From Mycobacterium sp. IS-1742 (GTDB lineage: Bacteria > Actinomycetota > Actinomycetes > Mycobacteriales > Mycobacteriaceae), in assembly GCF_001500125.1 (NCBI RefSeq), contig NZ_LQIV01000044.1, forward strand, positions 62,001 to 126,000: a stretch of DNA of 64,000 nt, given 5' to 3'. The notes under the pieces are model-generated. The model saw only the letters and a list, made by a program, of their open reading frames with translations. It was not told the DNA's origin and searched no databases. Numbering within the stretch: position 1 is the stretch's first letter; each line of letters starts with the position of its first letter. The position numbers and the translations under genes are program-made. Positions 58,201 to 64,000 of the stretch are shown one piece after another.

Positions 58201-58380
58201 GCCATCATGATTCAAGCCGGCCTCATCATCGGCTGCGGACTCCTGCTCGACACCTTCCTCGTGCGCACCCTCACCGTGCCCGCCATCGCCACCCTCCTAC
58301 GCGAAGCCAGCTGGTGGCCACAACGCCCCTCACGACAACAACCCGCCACCCCATCAACCCCTCTGGAAGCACACCAATGA
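55297..58380 (+). CDS. MmpL/RND-family transporter
   Basis: A 1027-residue MmpL-type RND transporter in the inner membrane, driven by proton flow, exporting lipids or drugs. There are twelve helices with large loops after helix 1 and helix 7. The proton-relay Asp-Tyr pairs are Asp284-Tyr285 (GAGTDYTVFLISRYHEQR) and Asp917-Tyr918 (VGADYNMLLVSRLREES). The loop at about residues 430-790 is rich in Gln and heptad-like helices. No MmpS partner is encoded; a DUF732 protein follows with an ATGA overlap. Codon choice shifts inside the gene toward CAA and AAA in the second half. Confidence 0.9.
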   Translation: MTDGRNTDSPRQAAYDSCDPQHNREYSARLAALGRFTLRHKALVMGAWLGAAVVLALLFPQLETVVRQQSVDLIPRDAPSLQTVERMSAAFGERGSKTLLFVAMEDPNGLTPATQERYDQLVARLQDEKDHVLQVQDLLADPVTKAQALSADENAWYLPVGVAGTLGDPTAAESVKTVRSIAAEVFAGSSTTVQVTGPPATFSDMIASAEHDLLLISIATAAVIAAILLIVYRSVFTALLPLLVIGLSLAVGRGVLSALGEMGMPVSQFTVAFMTAILLGAGTDYTVFLISRYHEQRRAQVPAEAAIIHATASIGRVILASAATVALAFLAMVFARLSVFAALGPACAIAVLFGFLATVTLLPPVLAMAAKRGIGEPKPDRTRRYWNSVAVAVVRRPVPLLVISLVILVALSAVAATIKISYDDRKGQPATTASNQGYQLLDRHFRKDVVISEFLVVENPTDMRTGKGLADLDEMASRVSQIPGVTKVSGVTRPTGERLDQAELAWQNGQIGDKMAGAVAQGNARKDDLTKLTDGADQLADGLAQLDTTVRTALTPLAGILTQAQSAGTQVNQFRPLLQQLSATAPAVDQAIQSGPGLRPLADQAQHAITTLDPLVGALNTSPWCATTPQCAQIRDQVQILLTLRNSGFFTQIADLGDRYNPATNATVTGTLTNIQNAVATLDKAFGALGNPDDLAANLRRLQDGISQLASGARALATGVRTLADSNIEMLSGMSQIATQLQNSARASAESDSSSGFYLPANTFENRQFTDVAQQFLSPDGKTARFMIESNHDPYSVDAMDLAAQITHTANTARPNTSLAQATVSVAGFPAINSDIQRLLWADFTQLAIATTIIVGLILVLLLRALLAPLYLLGTVILNYLASLGIGVLVFQWWLGYEIAWPVPLLAFIILVAVGADYNMLLVSRLREESGRNIRVGVLRTVANTGAVITSAGLIFAASMFGLMVGSVAIMIQAGLIIGCGLLLDTFLVRTLTVPAIATLLREASWWPQRPSRQQPATPSTPLEAHQ

Positions 58381-58655
58381 CCAAAATCGCCGCGCTGGCC
58401 CTCGGTATCGGCATCGCAGTCACAACCGCGCCGGCAGCCAGCGCGGACCAGGACAGCTACCTGCAGCGCATCGAGCCCACCATGACGTTTCTGACCCGCG
58501 ACCAAATACTGACCGAAGGCCACAAAGTCTGCCAGTTCATTCGCAGCGGACACTCCTCCTCCGATGCCATCCCCATGGTCATCGAAGATCTGGACATGTC
58601 AGTCCCCTCCGCCGTCGACCTCATCATCGCCGCGGTCGTCGAACTCGACTGTTGA
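58377..58655 (+). CDS. DUF732 exported protein
   Basis: A 92-residue protein with a signal peptide (residues 1-23, cleavage after APAASA) and a mature DUF732 domain typical of mycobacteria: FLTRDQILTEGHKVCQFIRSG and a Cys at the C-terminus (VVELDC), probably a disulfide. It is translationally coupled to the MmpL gene, so it may be a periplasmic accessory factor of the transporter. Confidence 0.85.
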   Translation: MTKIAALALGIGIAVTTAPAASADQDSYLQRIEPTMTFLTRDQILTEGHKVCQFIRSGHSSSDAIPMVIEDLDMSVPSAVDLIIAAVVELDC

Positions 58656-58939
58656 AACACTTCCTCAGCAGCGAGACCTTCGACTTACATCGGCACGTCG
58701 TTCGAGGAGAAGGCACTGATCAGCAAAGAGGTGCGCAAGTTAATCGACCTTTACGAGGCTTTGCCCCAGCGCTACTCCCGATCGAAAGCTTCCGCCAGCT
58801 GTGGGCGGTGTCCTTGGACGCTTCGCGCGCGACCGCCACGTCCGACGGCAACGTGCTCTGCTCCTGCGTTTCCTTCCGCGATCGGCTCGGGTGAACGATC
58901 CAGTTGTCGGCCGGCGCCGGCGTCATGACGGCCTGCTCG
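58656..58939 (+). pseudogene. Gene-fragment-like stretch
   Basis: At about 58697-58805 one frame encodes GTSFEEKALISKEVRKLIDLYEAL in composition, a protein-like run without a start codon or ribosome-binding site, then turning into non-coding-looking sequence. It may be the remnant of a gene lost when the cassette was inserted. Otherwise nothing is seen here. Confidence 0.25.
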
Positions 58940-59863
58940 TCACGGCGTTGCCCTAGTGTCACCGCTCGGCCGGACGAAGAGTGTCCGCATCGTATGATCT
59001 TGGAACTCGTCCGCTTTGTGCTCAAGAAAAATCGTGCGCTTAGTGGTAGCGAATTCTTCGCAGTAGCTGTTCCATTCACGCATCAGGCGCAGGGCCTTTT
59101 CGCGGAGAGCGGGGCCTTGCTTCACTTCCTCGAACGGGCATACAAGCATCTTGCGCAGGGTGGAGGATGGGACGAAAACTAGAGCCTCGTCGCGAAATTC
59201 AGGGATATCGCGCGAGTGGTAGTACACGCGTTTGGCGTGATGGAGTCGAAACTGTTCCATGACTTGGCCGGTTTCCTGGCATGTTCTGGCGAAAACTGAG
59301 CGTAAGGTATCGCGGCGTCTCACCAGATCGTCGGTCTGGTCTTGACAGGCCCTACGTGCGGGCCAAGACATTGAATTAATTGCCCTGCTTGCCAATTCGG
59401 CCAACTGATTGCCGATCAGATCATATTCCTGCTGGAGGTCTTCGATCTTTTTCTGGCAACGGTAGAACTCGTTTGCGACCGCGGTGTACTCGCGTGAGAA
59501 CGCTTCGGTTTGGTCGAAGTAGGTGTGCAGTCGCTCGTAGTGACGTGCTCGTCCACAGATGGCGAGATACTGCGCGCCAAGTTCGTCTGCGTTTTGTCCC
59601 GTCTCGATCCGCTGAGCCACGTCCACGCCGCTTATCAAGGCTTCTGCAATGTCTTCGGATGTAAGAACTGCCGCACGTGCAAGTGCGTCGGTCTGCCGCA
59701 GTATCTGCTTGCGTGTTTTGCGGATCTCCACTCGATGCAGGCCGCTCACCCGACGCACCTCAGCCGGGGCGATGCCCGCCGCAACCGCTAGCTTCGCAGC
59801 GGCAACGTTGAGGGCATGGTGCCACTCGGCGGCGACGCCCGGAGCCGGTGATTCGACGAGCAT
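58940..59863 (-). CDS. Hypothetical coiled-coil protein
   Basis: A 307-residue protein. Residues about 15-60 look like a helix-turn-helix (AAAKLAVAAGIAPAEVRRVSGLHRVEIRKTR); residues about 115-215 form a long amphipathic coiled coil (YDQTEAFSREY-like heptads, RRRDTLRSVFARTCQETGQVMEQF). No known family. It stands alone on the minus strand between cargo and backbone, with 196 nt of non-coding sequence upstream. A defence or regulatory role is possible. Confidence 0.65.
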   Translation of the reverse strand: MLVESPAPGVAAEWHHALNVAAAKLAVAAGIAPAEVRRVSGLHRVEIRKTRKQILRQTDALARAAVLTSEDIAEALISGVDVAQRIETGQNADELGAQYLAICGRARHYERLHTYFDQTEAFSREYTAVANEFYRCQKKIEDLQQEYDLIGNQLAELASRAINSMSWPARRACQDQTDDLVRRRDTLRSVFARTCQETGQVMEQFRLHHAKRVYYHSRDIPEFRDEALVFVPSSTLRKMLVCPFEEVKQGPALREKALRLMREWNSYCEEFATTKRTIFLEHKADEFQDHTMRTLFVRPSGDTRATP

Positions 59864-60059
59864 TCACCAAGGGTAGGGCCCGCGACTGACAAATACCTGT
59901 GGCGCGGGATGGCGCTAAACCGGGCGATGTCCTGTGATTTTGCGCCCAATAGTCCCCGCGTCGTGTGTGCCGGTTGGTCTGACCTGCGGTTTTCTCGATT
60001 TGGTGACGAATGGCGACTGATGGCGTTCCAGCAATCAATCTTGACTCTGAGGAGCGCAG

Positions 60060-60524
60060 GTGGCGTCCCCGAAGTTGCAAAGGAACTCTCTCATGGCTGA
60101 TCTGAATCGACTCGATGAACTCGTCCTAGACCCGACGCAGGTCTTAGCGTTCGGTACGGGCGGGGGCGCCCGAGCGCAGAGTGTGTATAAGGACGGAGCC
60201 GCCACGGACGAACCCGTATTGGTCGACGACGCGCAGCTCTATAAGGTAACGGGGCTCGCAGTGAGCGTCGGTGGGCGTGGACTGGACGGCGCAGAGGTAC
60301 GGACCACCACGCCGATGGAATCAGTGCCAGCGGGCGTCCTGTTCCAAGCAGAGGGCCGCTGCACCCTGTCGATTCGCGCCGATGCGCGGCCGGGATGGGG
60401 CGATCGCGGGCCGCGAGGTGTGCTGGCCGTGACGGTCTACATCCAAACGCTCAAACCTGTCGGTTCCGTGAACGACATCCTGCGAGGGGCGAGCAGTGGC
60501 ACACGCCGCGGCGGCGGTGAATGA
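60060..60524 (+). CDS. Hypothetical protein at the head of the transfer operon
   Basis: A 154-residue protein if GTG at 60060 (GAGGAG upstream) is used, or 143 residues from ATG at 60093 (AAAGGA upstream). Composition suggests beta strands (LYKVTGLAVSVGGRGLDG, GVLFQAEGRCTLSIRADARPG, RGVLAVTVYIQTLKP), without a signal peptide. No family recognised. Its stop overlaps the next gene (ATGA), and five more genes follow in the same direction to the integrase. Between 59864 and 60059 no gene is seen. Confidence 0.65.
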   Translation: MASPKLQRNSLMADLNRLDELVLDPTQVLAFGTGGGARAQSVYKDGAATDEPVLVDDAQLYKVTGLAVSVGGRGLDGAEVRTTTPMESVPAGVLFQAEGRCTLSIRADARPGWGDRGPRGVLAVTVYIQTLKPVGSVNDILRGASSGTRRGGGE

Positions 60525-60955
60525 TGTTCAAAAGGAACCAAATTCGAAAATCAGATCCGTTCCGCCTGTCCACTCTCGGGCGTGGTCGGGCATTCGTGGC
60601 CTGGCTTCGTGGTCCAGCACTGATGCGCCGATGGCTGGTACTGCTGCTCAGCGCGACATCGATGATGTGTCTTGTTGTCGTTCTGGCCCTCGCTCTCGTG
60701 ATGCACGGTGAATCACCGTCAGTGCCGAGTCCGGCTGACATGTCGTCGCGAGACATCCAAGCAGAAGCGTTCCGGGCCGGCCCCACGGCGTCAAAGGTGG
60801 TTGATCGTCCTGGATTCGACTGCCACCCCATGCCGGATCTCGGGCTGAAGTACTTGAACCCCATGAATACCGGCCCATCAGTAGTGGCAATAGGAAAAGA
60901 CGGCGTGGTGTGGGGGCCTATGTGCATCGTGACCGACGGATGGGCCGGTTCCTGA
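60521..60955 (+). CDS. Single-pass membrane protein in the transfer operon
   Basis: A 144-residue protein with a basic N-terminus, one helix at about residues 37-62 (RRWLVLLLSATSMMCLVVVL), and an external tail with two cysteines (FDCHPMP, PMCIVTDG). It overlaps the previous gene. A spread or entry-exclusion function would suit its position but is not shown. Confidence 0.65.
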   Translation: MMFKRNQIRKSDPFRLSTLGRGRAFVAWLRGPALMRRWLVLLLSATSMMCLVVVLALALVMHGESPSVPSPADMSSRDIQAEAFRAGPTASKVVDRPGFDCHPMPDLGLKYLNPMNTGPSVVAIGKDGVVWGPMCIVTDGWAGS

Positions 60956-60956
60956 G

Positions 60957-61631
60957 ATGAACGATCCTTTAGCTTTCTTCCCGGCGCATCGCCAGCCAAT
61001 GGTGATTCGGACACTGGTGTGTCGACGTGGCGTCGAGCGGGTCGAGATACCCGGCGTACGTTCGATTTACCGCTCATCGGATGAAGTCCGAACGGTCATC
61101 GTTGAACTCAGCAAGAAGCCTTGCTTTGCGCCTCCATCTGTCGAGCCAGGTGACCGCCCGAGCCCTTTCAAGAACTCTTCCCGTCAGCGGCTTTATCAGG
61201 CCCTGACCGACGAGTTTGGGCCGATGTGCCAATCCTGTGGACAGCGGTATGGCCACGTGGTCGACCACGATCACTTCTTGGGATTGGTTCGCGGACTACT
61301 GTGCCGCGTATGCAACACCTGGGTTGATACCTGTGTGCACGCCGATTCAGCGATCTGCCAGTATGCGTCGTACTTGAACGCACCGCCCGCTGAGAGGTTG
61401 GGACTTCAATACCCCGCAGGTCATCGACAACGGGCGATGGACGAAGTTCGCCGCGCAATCCTTGGATTCGATGTACTTGACCCAAAAACCTGGCCGTCGA
61501 CTGAGCCGGTCGATTGGTCTTGGCCGGCTCCCGATAGCGCGGGCCTCAGCGAGGTGGCTTCCAGATGGTGGAGCGGACACCCTGGTGCGTCGGCGCCAAG
61601 GCGGATTCCGCGGGCGGGGGTGGAATGGTGA
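60957..61631 (+). CDS. Endonuclease VII-like (HNH/His-Me) protein
   Basis: A 224-residue protein. In the middle (about residues 89-120) is CQSCGQRYGHVVDHDHFLG followed by RGLLCRVCN, the zinc-binding CxxC pair and DHDH catalytic segment of the T4 endonuclease VII family (recombination endonuclease VII). Members cut DNA junctions or double strands. It lies just before the translocase gene (7-nt overlap), so it could act in DNA processing during transfer, or in defence. Confidence 0.82.
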   Translation: MNDPLAFFPAHRQPMVIRTLVCRRGVERVEIPGVRSIYRSSDEVRTVIVELSKKPCFAPPSVEPGDRPSPFKNSSRQRLYQALTDEFGPMCQSCGQRYGHVVDHDHFLGLVRGLLCRVCNTWVDTCVHADSAICQYASYLNAPPAERLGLQYPAGHRQRAMDEVRRAILGFDVLDPKTWPSTEPVDWSWPAPDSAGLSEVASRWWSGHPGASAPRRIPRAGVEW

Positions 61632-63118
61632 GTGTGGCTCGAATCGCGATGTGCTGCGCAGCAGCAGCATTCATGTTCTGGGCTGTGTCGATGTCGGGGT
61701 ATGGAACGCTGTTGGTCTGGATCGTGTCCGCTGTGGCACTGTCCGCTGCAACGGGTTGCGGGATCTTCCGCGTGCAACGTCGCCGCCGCTGGTCGAAGTA
61801 TGGACCTGAGCTGCGGTTCGCAATGTCGGTGCTGACAAGTCGCCGCAAGTGGGCGGACATCGCAGAAATTCTTGACCTCTCGGTTGACGCGGACCTACGT
61901 CGACCGCCGGTAAAACGTGCAGTGGGCCTCGGCCGCGGGGAGCGGAAGACAGTTCGATACATCCCCAAAATCACCGCAGTGAGGTGTGCGCCCTATGGCG
62001 TGGCTGTGGCGGTGCTGGGTGCTCCCGGACAGAGCTTGGAGGGCTGGCAAAGACATTCGGGACAGCTAAAGTCCGCGCTGCGAGTGCCGGAAGTGACTGT
62101 CACAGAGCCGAGGGCGGGAGTATTCGAACTTGCACTCCGTGTGCGCGATCCACTCGCCGCGGCGATTGTTCTGCAATCACCGCTGAGGGCGGAAGGCTGG
62201 GAGTTTCCCCTGGGCGTCGACGAGTACGGAGCACCTGTACGCGGCTCTTTTCGCAACGTGAGTGGACTCGTCGTCGGAGGTGTGCTCGGTGGCGGTAAGA
62301 GTGCGTGGCTGGCGTTTGCAATGGCTTCGCTGGCTCATCGCGACGACGTTCAGTGGCTGCTGATCGACGGTAAGCAAGGCTACGACCTGGAAGCATTGTC
62401 GCCGCGCGCTTATCGGTACATCAGCGGTGACGCTGCGGGCGAGGTGGAGGTAGTAAGGGACGCACTACAAGGCGTGCAGACGCTGATGCGGGAACGTCTG
62501 AGGTACTCGCGCGACCTATACGGGCATCCGAACCTCTGGTCGGCTTGCCCATCTCGTTTGCATCCGGCCGTCGTGGTCGTAGTCGACGAGTGCCAGACGT
62601 ATCTCGACCCGAAGTCGTTCTCAACGAAGGAGGCGAAAGCTGTTGGTGCGGAGATTGACTCGATAGTGCGAGACCTTGTGAAGCGTGGAAGATCGGCCGG
62701 AATCGTCGTCATTCTGAGCACACAGCGTCCAACTGCGGACAGCATTCCGACCAGCACGCGTGACAACTGCGGCCTACGCGTGTGCTTCTCTGTTCGGACG
62801 CGAGAAGCGGCAGCAGCAGTACTTGGCGAGTTCTCGACGGAAACTTCGGTGAGTCCCATCGGTGCACCAACGGGAGTCGGTGTCAGTTCCATTGCCGGTA
62901 GGGAAGTTCGGTTTCGTAGCCCGTTCGTGCCTGAGCATTTGATTCGCGGGCACATCGAGTCGACCGCGGTTCTCGCTGCGAATCCGCTCGACCTCCTGTG
63001 TGGCGCGTTGATGGACAGCGTGTCTCGGGACGGCGAAGTGCGCGGTGACATAAGCAGTAGCCATAGAGACAGCTCGGACACAAGCCGGCCTCGGCCGGCG
63101 CGTGAGCCTCTGACGTGA
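61625..63118 (+). CDS. FtsK/SpoIIIE-type conjugative DNA translocase (TraSA/TraB-like)
   Basis: A 497-residue DNA translocase. Two N-terminal transmembrane helices (about residues 4-45) anchor it; the motor domain has Walker A GGVLGGGKS (Lys225-Ser226), Walker B VVVVVDECQTYL (about residue 320) and STQRPTADSIPTSTRDNC. In AICEs this single hexameric protein moves double-stranded DNA to the recipient. It is smaller than chromosomal FtsK and lacks its long linker. Start is ATG at 61625, overlapping the endonuclease gene by 7 nt; a GTG 3 nt later gives a GTGA overlap. Confidence 0.88.
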   Translation: MVSVARIAMCCAAAAFMFWAVSMSGYGTLLVWIVSAVALSAATGCGIFRVQRRRRWSKYGPELRFAMSVLTSRRKWADIAEILDLSVDADLRRPPVKRAVGLGRGERKTVRYIPKITAVRCAPYGVAVAVLGAPGQSLEGWQRHSGQLKSALRVPEVTVTEPRAGVFELALRVRDPLAAAIVLQSPLRAEGWEFPLGVDEYGAPVRGSFRNVSGLVVGGVLGGGKSAWLAFAMASLAHRDDVQWLLIDGKQGYDLEALSPRAYRYISGDAAGEVEVVRDALQGVQTLMRERLRYSRDLYGHPNLWSACPSRLHPAVVVVVDECQTYLDPKSFSTKEAKAVGAEIDSIVRDLVKRGRSAGIVVILSTQRPTADSIPTSTRDNCGLRVCFSVRTREAAAAVLGEFSTETSVSPIGAPTGVGVSSIAGREVRFRSPFVPEHLIRGHIESTAVLAANPLDLLCGALMDSVSRDGEVRGDISSSHRDSSDTSRPRPAREPLT

Positions 63119-63128
63119 GGAAGACGTG

Positions 63129-63359
63129 ATGCGAGACGACGTGAAAAGCCGCCCCGGTGCGCAGAGCAATTCGAACGACGAGCTGCTGAAGATCGATCAG
63201 GTGGCAAGTCTGTTGAAGGTGTCTGTTGGATGTATCAGGGCCTGGCGGCTCAGGGGCGAGGGGCCACCCGCGATCCGGATCGGTGCAGCCCTGCGCTGGG
63301 ATCCAGTCGAGGTCTACGACTGGCTCGACGGGCGGCGTGAGTCGCGCTTGGAGGGGTAG
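63129..63359 (+). CDS. xis: Excisionase (helix-turn-helix, MerR-like)
   Basis: A 76-residue protein with a winged HTH of the excisionase/MerR type: LLKIDQVASLLKVSVGCIRAWRLRGEGPPAIRIGAALRWDPVEVYDWLDG. It would bend the attachment site and push the integrase to excision. It is 10 nt after the translocase stop and 3 nt before the integrase gene. An in-frame GTG lies 3 nt upstream of the chosen ATG. Confidence 0.88.
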   Translation: MRDDVKSRPGAQSNSNDELLKIDQVASLLKVSVGCIRAWRLRGEGPPAIRIGAALRWDPVEVYDWLDGRRESRLEG

Positions 63360-63362
63360 CGA

Positions 63363-64000
63363 GTGATCGAGGCGAGGACTGGCCCGAACGGTTCCCGCGT
63401 GTATCGGGCTCGGGTCTACTACCGCGGCCGCTACGTCGCCTCTCGGACGTTCTCCCGCAAGCGGGACGCGCAGGAATGGGAACGCAAGCAGGTCGACACG
63501 TTGAAGACCGGAGCGTGGGCCGATCCGAAGGCGGGGGAGAAGCCGGTCCGCGAATGGTGCGAAATCTGGTTGGCTGCGCAACCGGCGAGGGCGGCGGCGA
63601 CGGAGCGGAAGATCCGCGGTGTAGTGACGAAGCAAATCGCTGGCACCTTCGGCAGACGACCTCTGGTGTCGGTGCGTCCGTCGGAGGTACAGGCTTGGGC
63701 GGCCGACATCTCACGCAAGCAATCCGCGGCGACTGCCCGTCACTCGCTCGGCGTCCTGCGGAGAGTGTTCGACCACGCGGTGCGCGACGGTGCCATCCAC
63801 CGCAATCCTGCCGCCGGTATCCGGCTCCCGAAGGTCCAGGGCAACGACCCGCGTCCGTTGACTCACGACGAACTATGGCGGCTGGCCGATCACCTCGACG
63901 AGTTGCGCGACCGCGTACTGGTGCTCGTCGCCGGATACTGCGGGCTGCGGTGGGGTGAGTTGGCCGCGCTGCGGTGGAGCGACGTCGACCTTGGGAACAA
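63363..64000 (+). CDS. int: Tyrosine recombinase (integrase), N-terminal part
   Basis: GTG at 63363, open to the window edge (212 residues). The N-terminal arm-binding domain (RVYRARVYYRGRYVASRTFSRKRDAQEW) and core-binding domain (about 60-160) precede the catalytic domain, where the first catalytic Arg is in GLRWGELAALRWSDVDL. The remaining catalytic residues (HxxR, Tyr) lie beyond the window. It should recombine at the tRNA-Arg 3' end, and attR with a complete tRNA gene is expected after it. Confidence 0.9.
   Translation, partial: MIEARTGPNGSRVYRARVYYRGRYVASRTFSRKRDAQEWERKQVDTLKTGAWADPKAGEKPVREWCEIWLAAQPARAAATERKIRGVVTKQIAGTFGRRPLVSVRPSEVQAWAADISRKQSAATARHSLGVLRRVFDHAVRDGAIHRNPAAGIRLPKVQGNDPRPLTHDELWRLADHLDELRDRVLVLVAGYCGLRWGELAALRWSDVDLGN

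Larger units (their letters stand above)
44792..64000. mobile_element. Actinomycete integrative and conjugative element (AICE), right end outside the window
   Basis: The element begins at the tRNA-Arg fragment and contains every hallmark AICE gene: an HUH replication initiator (46389-47960), an FtsK/TraSA-type double-stranded DNA translocase (61625-63118), an excisionase (63129-63359) and a tyrosine integrase (63363 onward). Length inside the window is 19.2 kb. Much of the backbone (45-52 kb, 59-64 kb) looks less GC-rich than the flanking chromosome. No type IV secretion genes are present, as expected for AICEs, which move double-stranded DNA with one translocase. Confidence 0.85.

Noticed and set aside
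45000..64000. A prophage instead of an AICE
   Set aside because: No capsid, portal, terminase or tail genes are seen; Rep, TraSA-type translocase and Xis/Int fit an AICE.
1..64000. CRISPR arrays, rRNA genes and insertion sequences
   Set aside because: No regularly spaced short repeats, no rRNA sequence and no complete transposase were found on reading.

Overview
The window looks like the chromosome of a fast-growing, GC-rich mycobacterium (Mycolicibacterium type). Pointers are the many FadD/FadE/SDR lipid-catabolism genes, a DUF732 exported protein, an MmpL transporter, a KstR-like regulator, many GTG starts, tight ATGA/GTGA overlaps and probable leaderless promoters. No 16S rRNA or species marker is present, so the genus is an inference.

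1-7.2 kb (minus strand): a transcription unit for TetR, a 34-residue membrane microprotein, a VWA (NorD-like) protein, a MoxR/NorQ-type AAA ATPase, a 42-residue membrane microprotein, a six-helix membrane protein, a one-helix protein, a P450 and a dihydrodipicolinate-reductase-like enzyme (cut by the window edge). A second copy of the TetR plus six-helix pair follows. Near-identical inverted repeats (TTGACTTACGTCAG type) precede three transcription units. I infer an uncharacterised membrane oxidoreductase matured by a NorQ/NorD pair.

7.2-31.7 kb: a large catabolic region. Minus-strand genes (SMP-30-like beta-propeller, GntR regulator, two acyl-CoA ligases, SDR) diverge at about 16.1 kb from a 12-gene plus-strand run: SDR, Rieske oxygenase, Baeyer-Villiger monooxygenase, SDR, CoA-transferase, two pairs of acyl-CoA dehydrogenase subunits, Gfo/Idh oxidoreductase, ThDP lyase/synthase and aldehyde dehydrogenase. 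It suggests breakdown of a cyclic or terpenoid/steroid-like carboxylic acid; the substrate is unknown. Two copies of a palindromic repeat lie here.

31.7-44.7 kb: an L-rhamnose operon (isomerase, aldolase/lactaldehyde dehydrogenase fusion, rhamnulokinase, LacI regulator) convergent with lutABC and its GntR regulator, so lactate made from rhamnose can be oxidised by the neighbour. Then a DUF849 enzyme, a cupin, a small membrane protein, a CIRCE-controlled Hsp20, a GAF-ANTAR regulator and a small secreted protein.

44.8 kb to the end: an actinomycete integrative and conjugative element (AICE) inserted in a tRNA-Arg(CCU) gene. A 46-nt 3' tRNA fragment marks the left end. Inside are an operon ending in a rolling-circle Rep, an Abi/HEPN defence protein, an element-encoded sigma-like factor with two matching promoter boxes, an antitoxin-like pair, a regulated MmpL/thioesterase/DUF732 cassette under TetR proteins with three matching operators, an endonuclease VII-like protein, an FtsK/TraSA-type DNA translocase, an excisionase and a tyrosine integrase that runs off the window. 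An intact tRNA-Arg is predicted just beyond the right edge.
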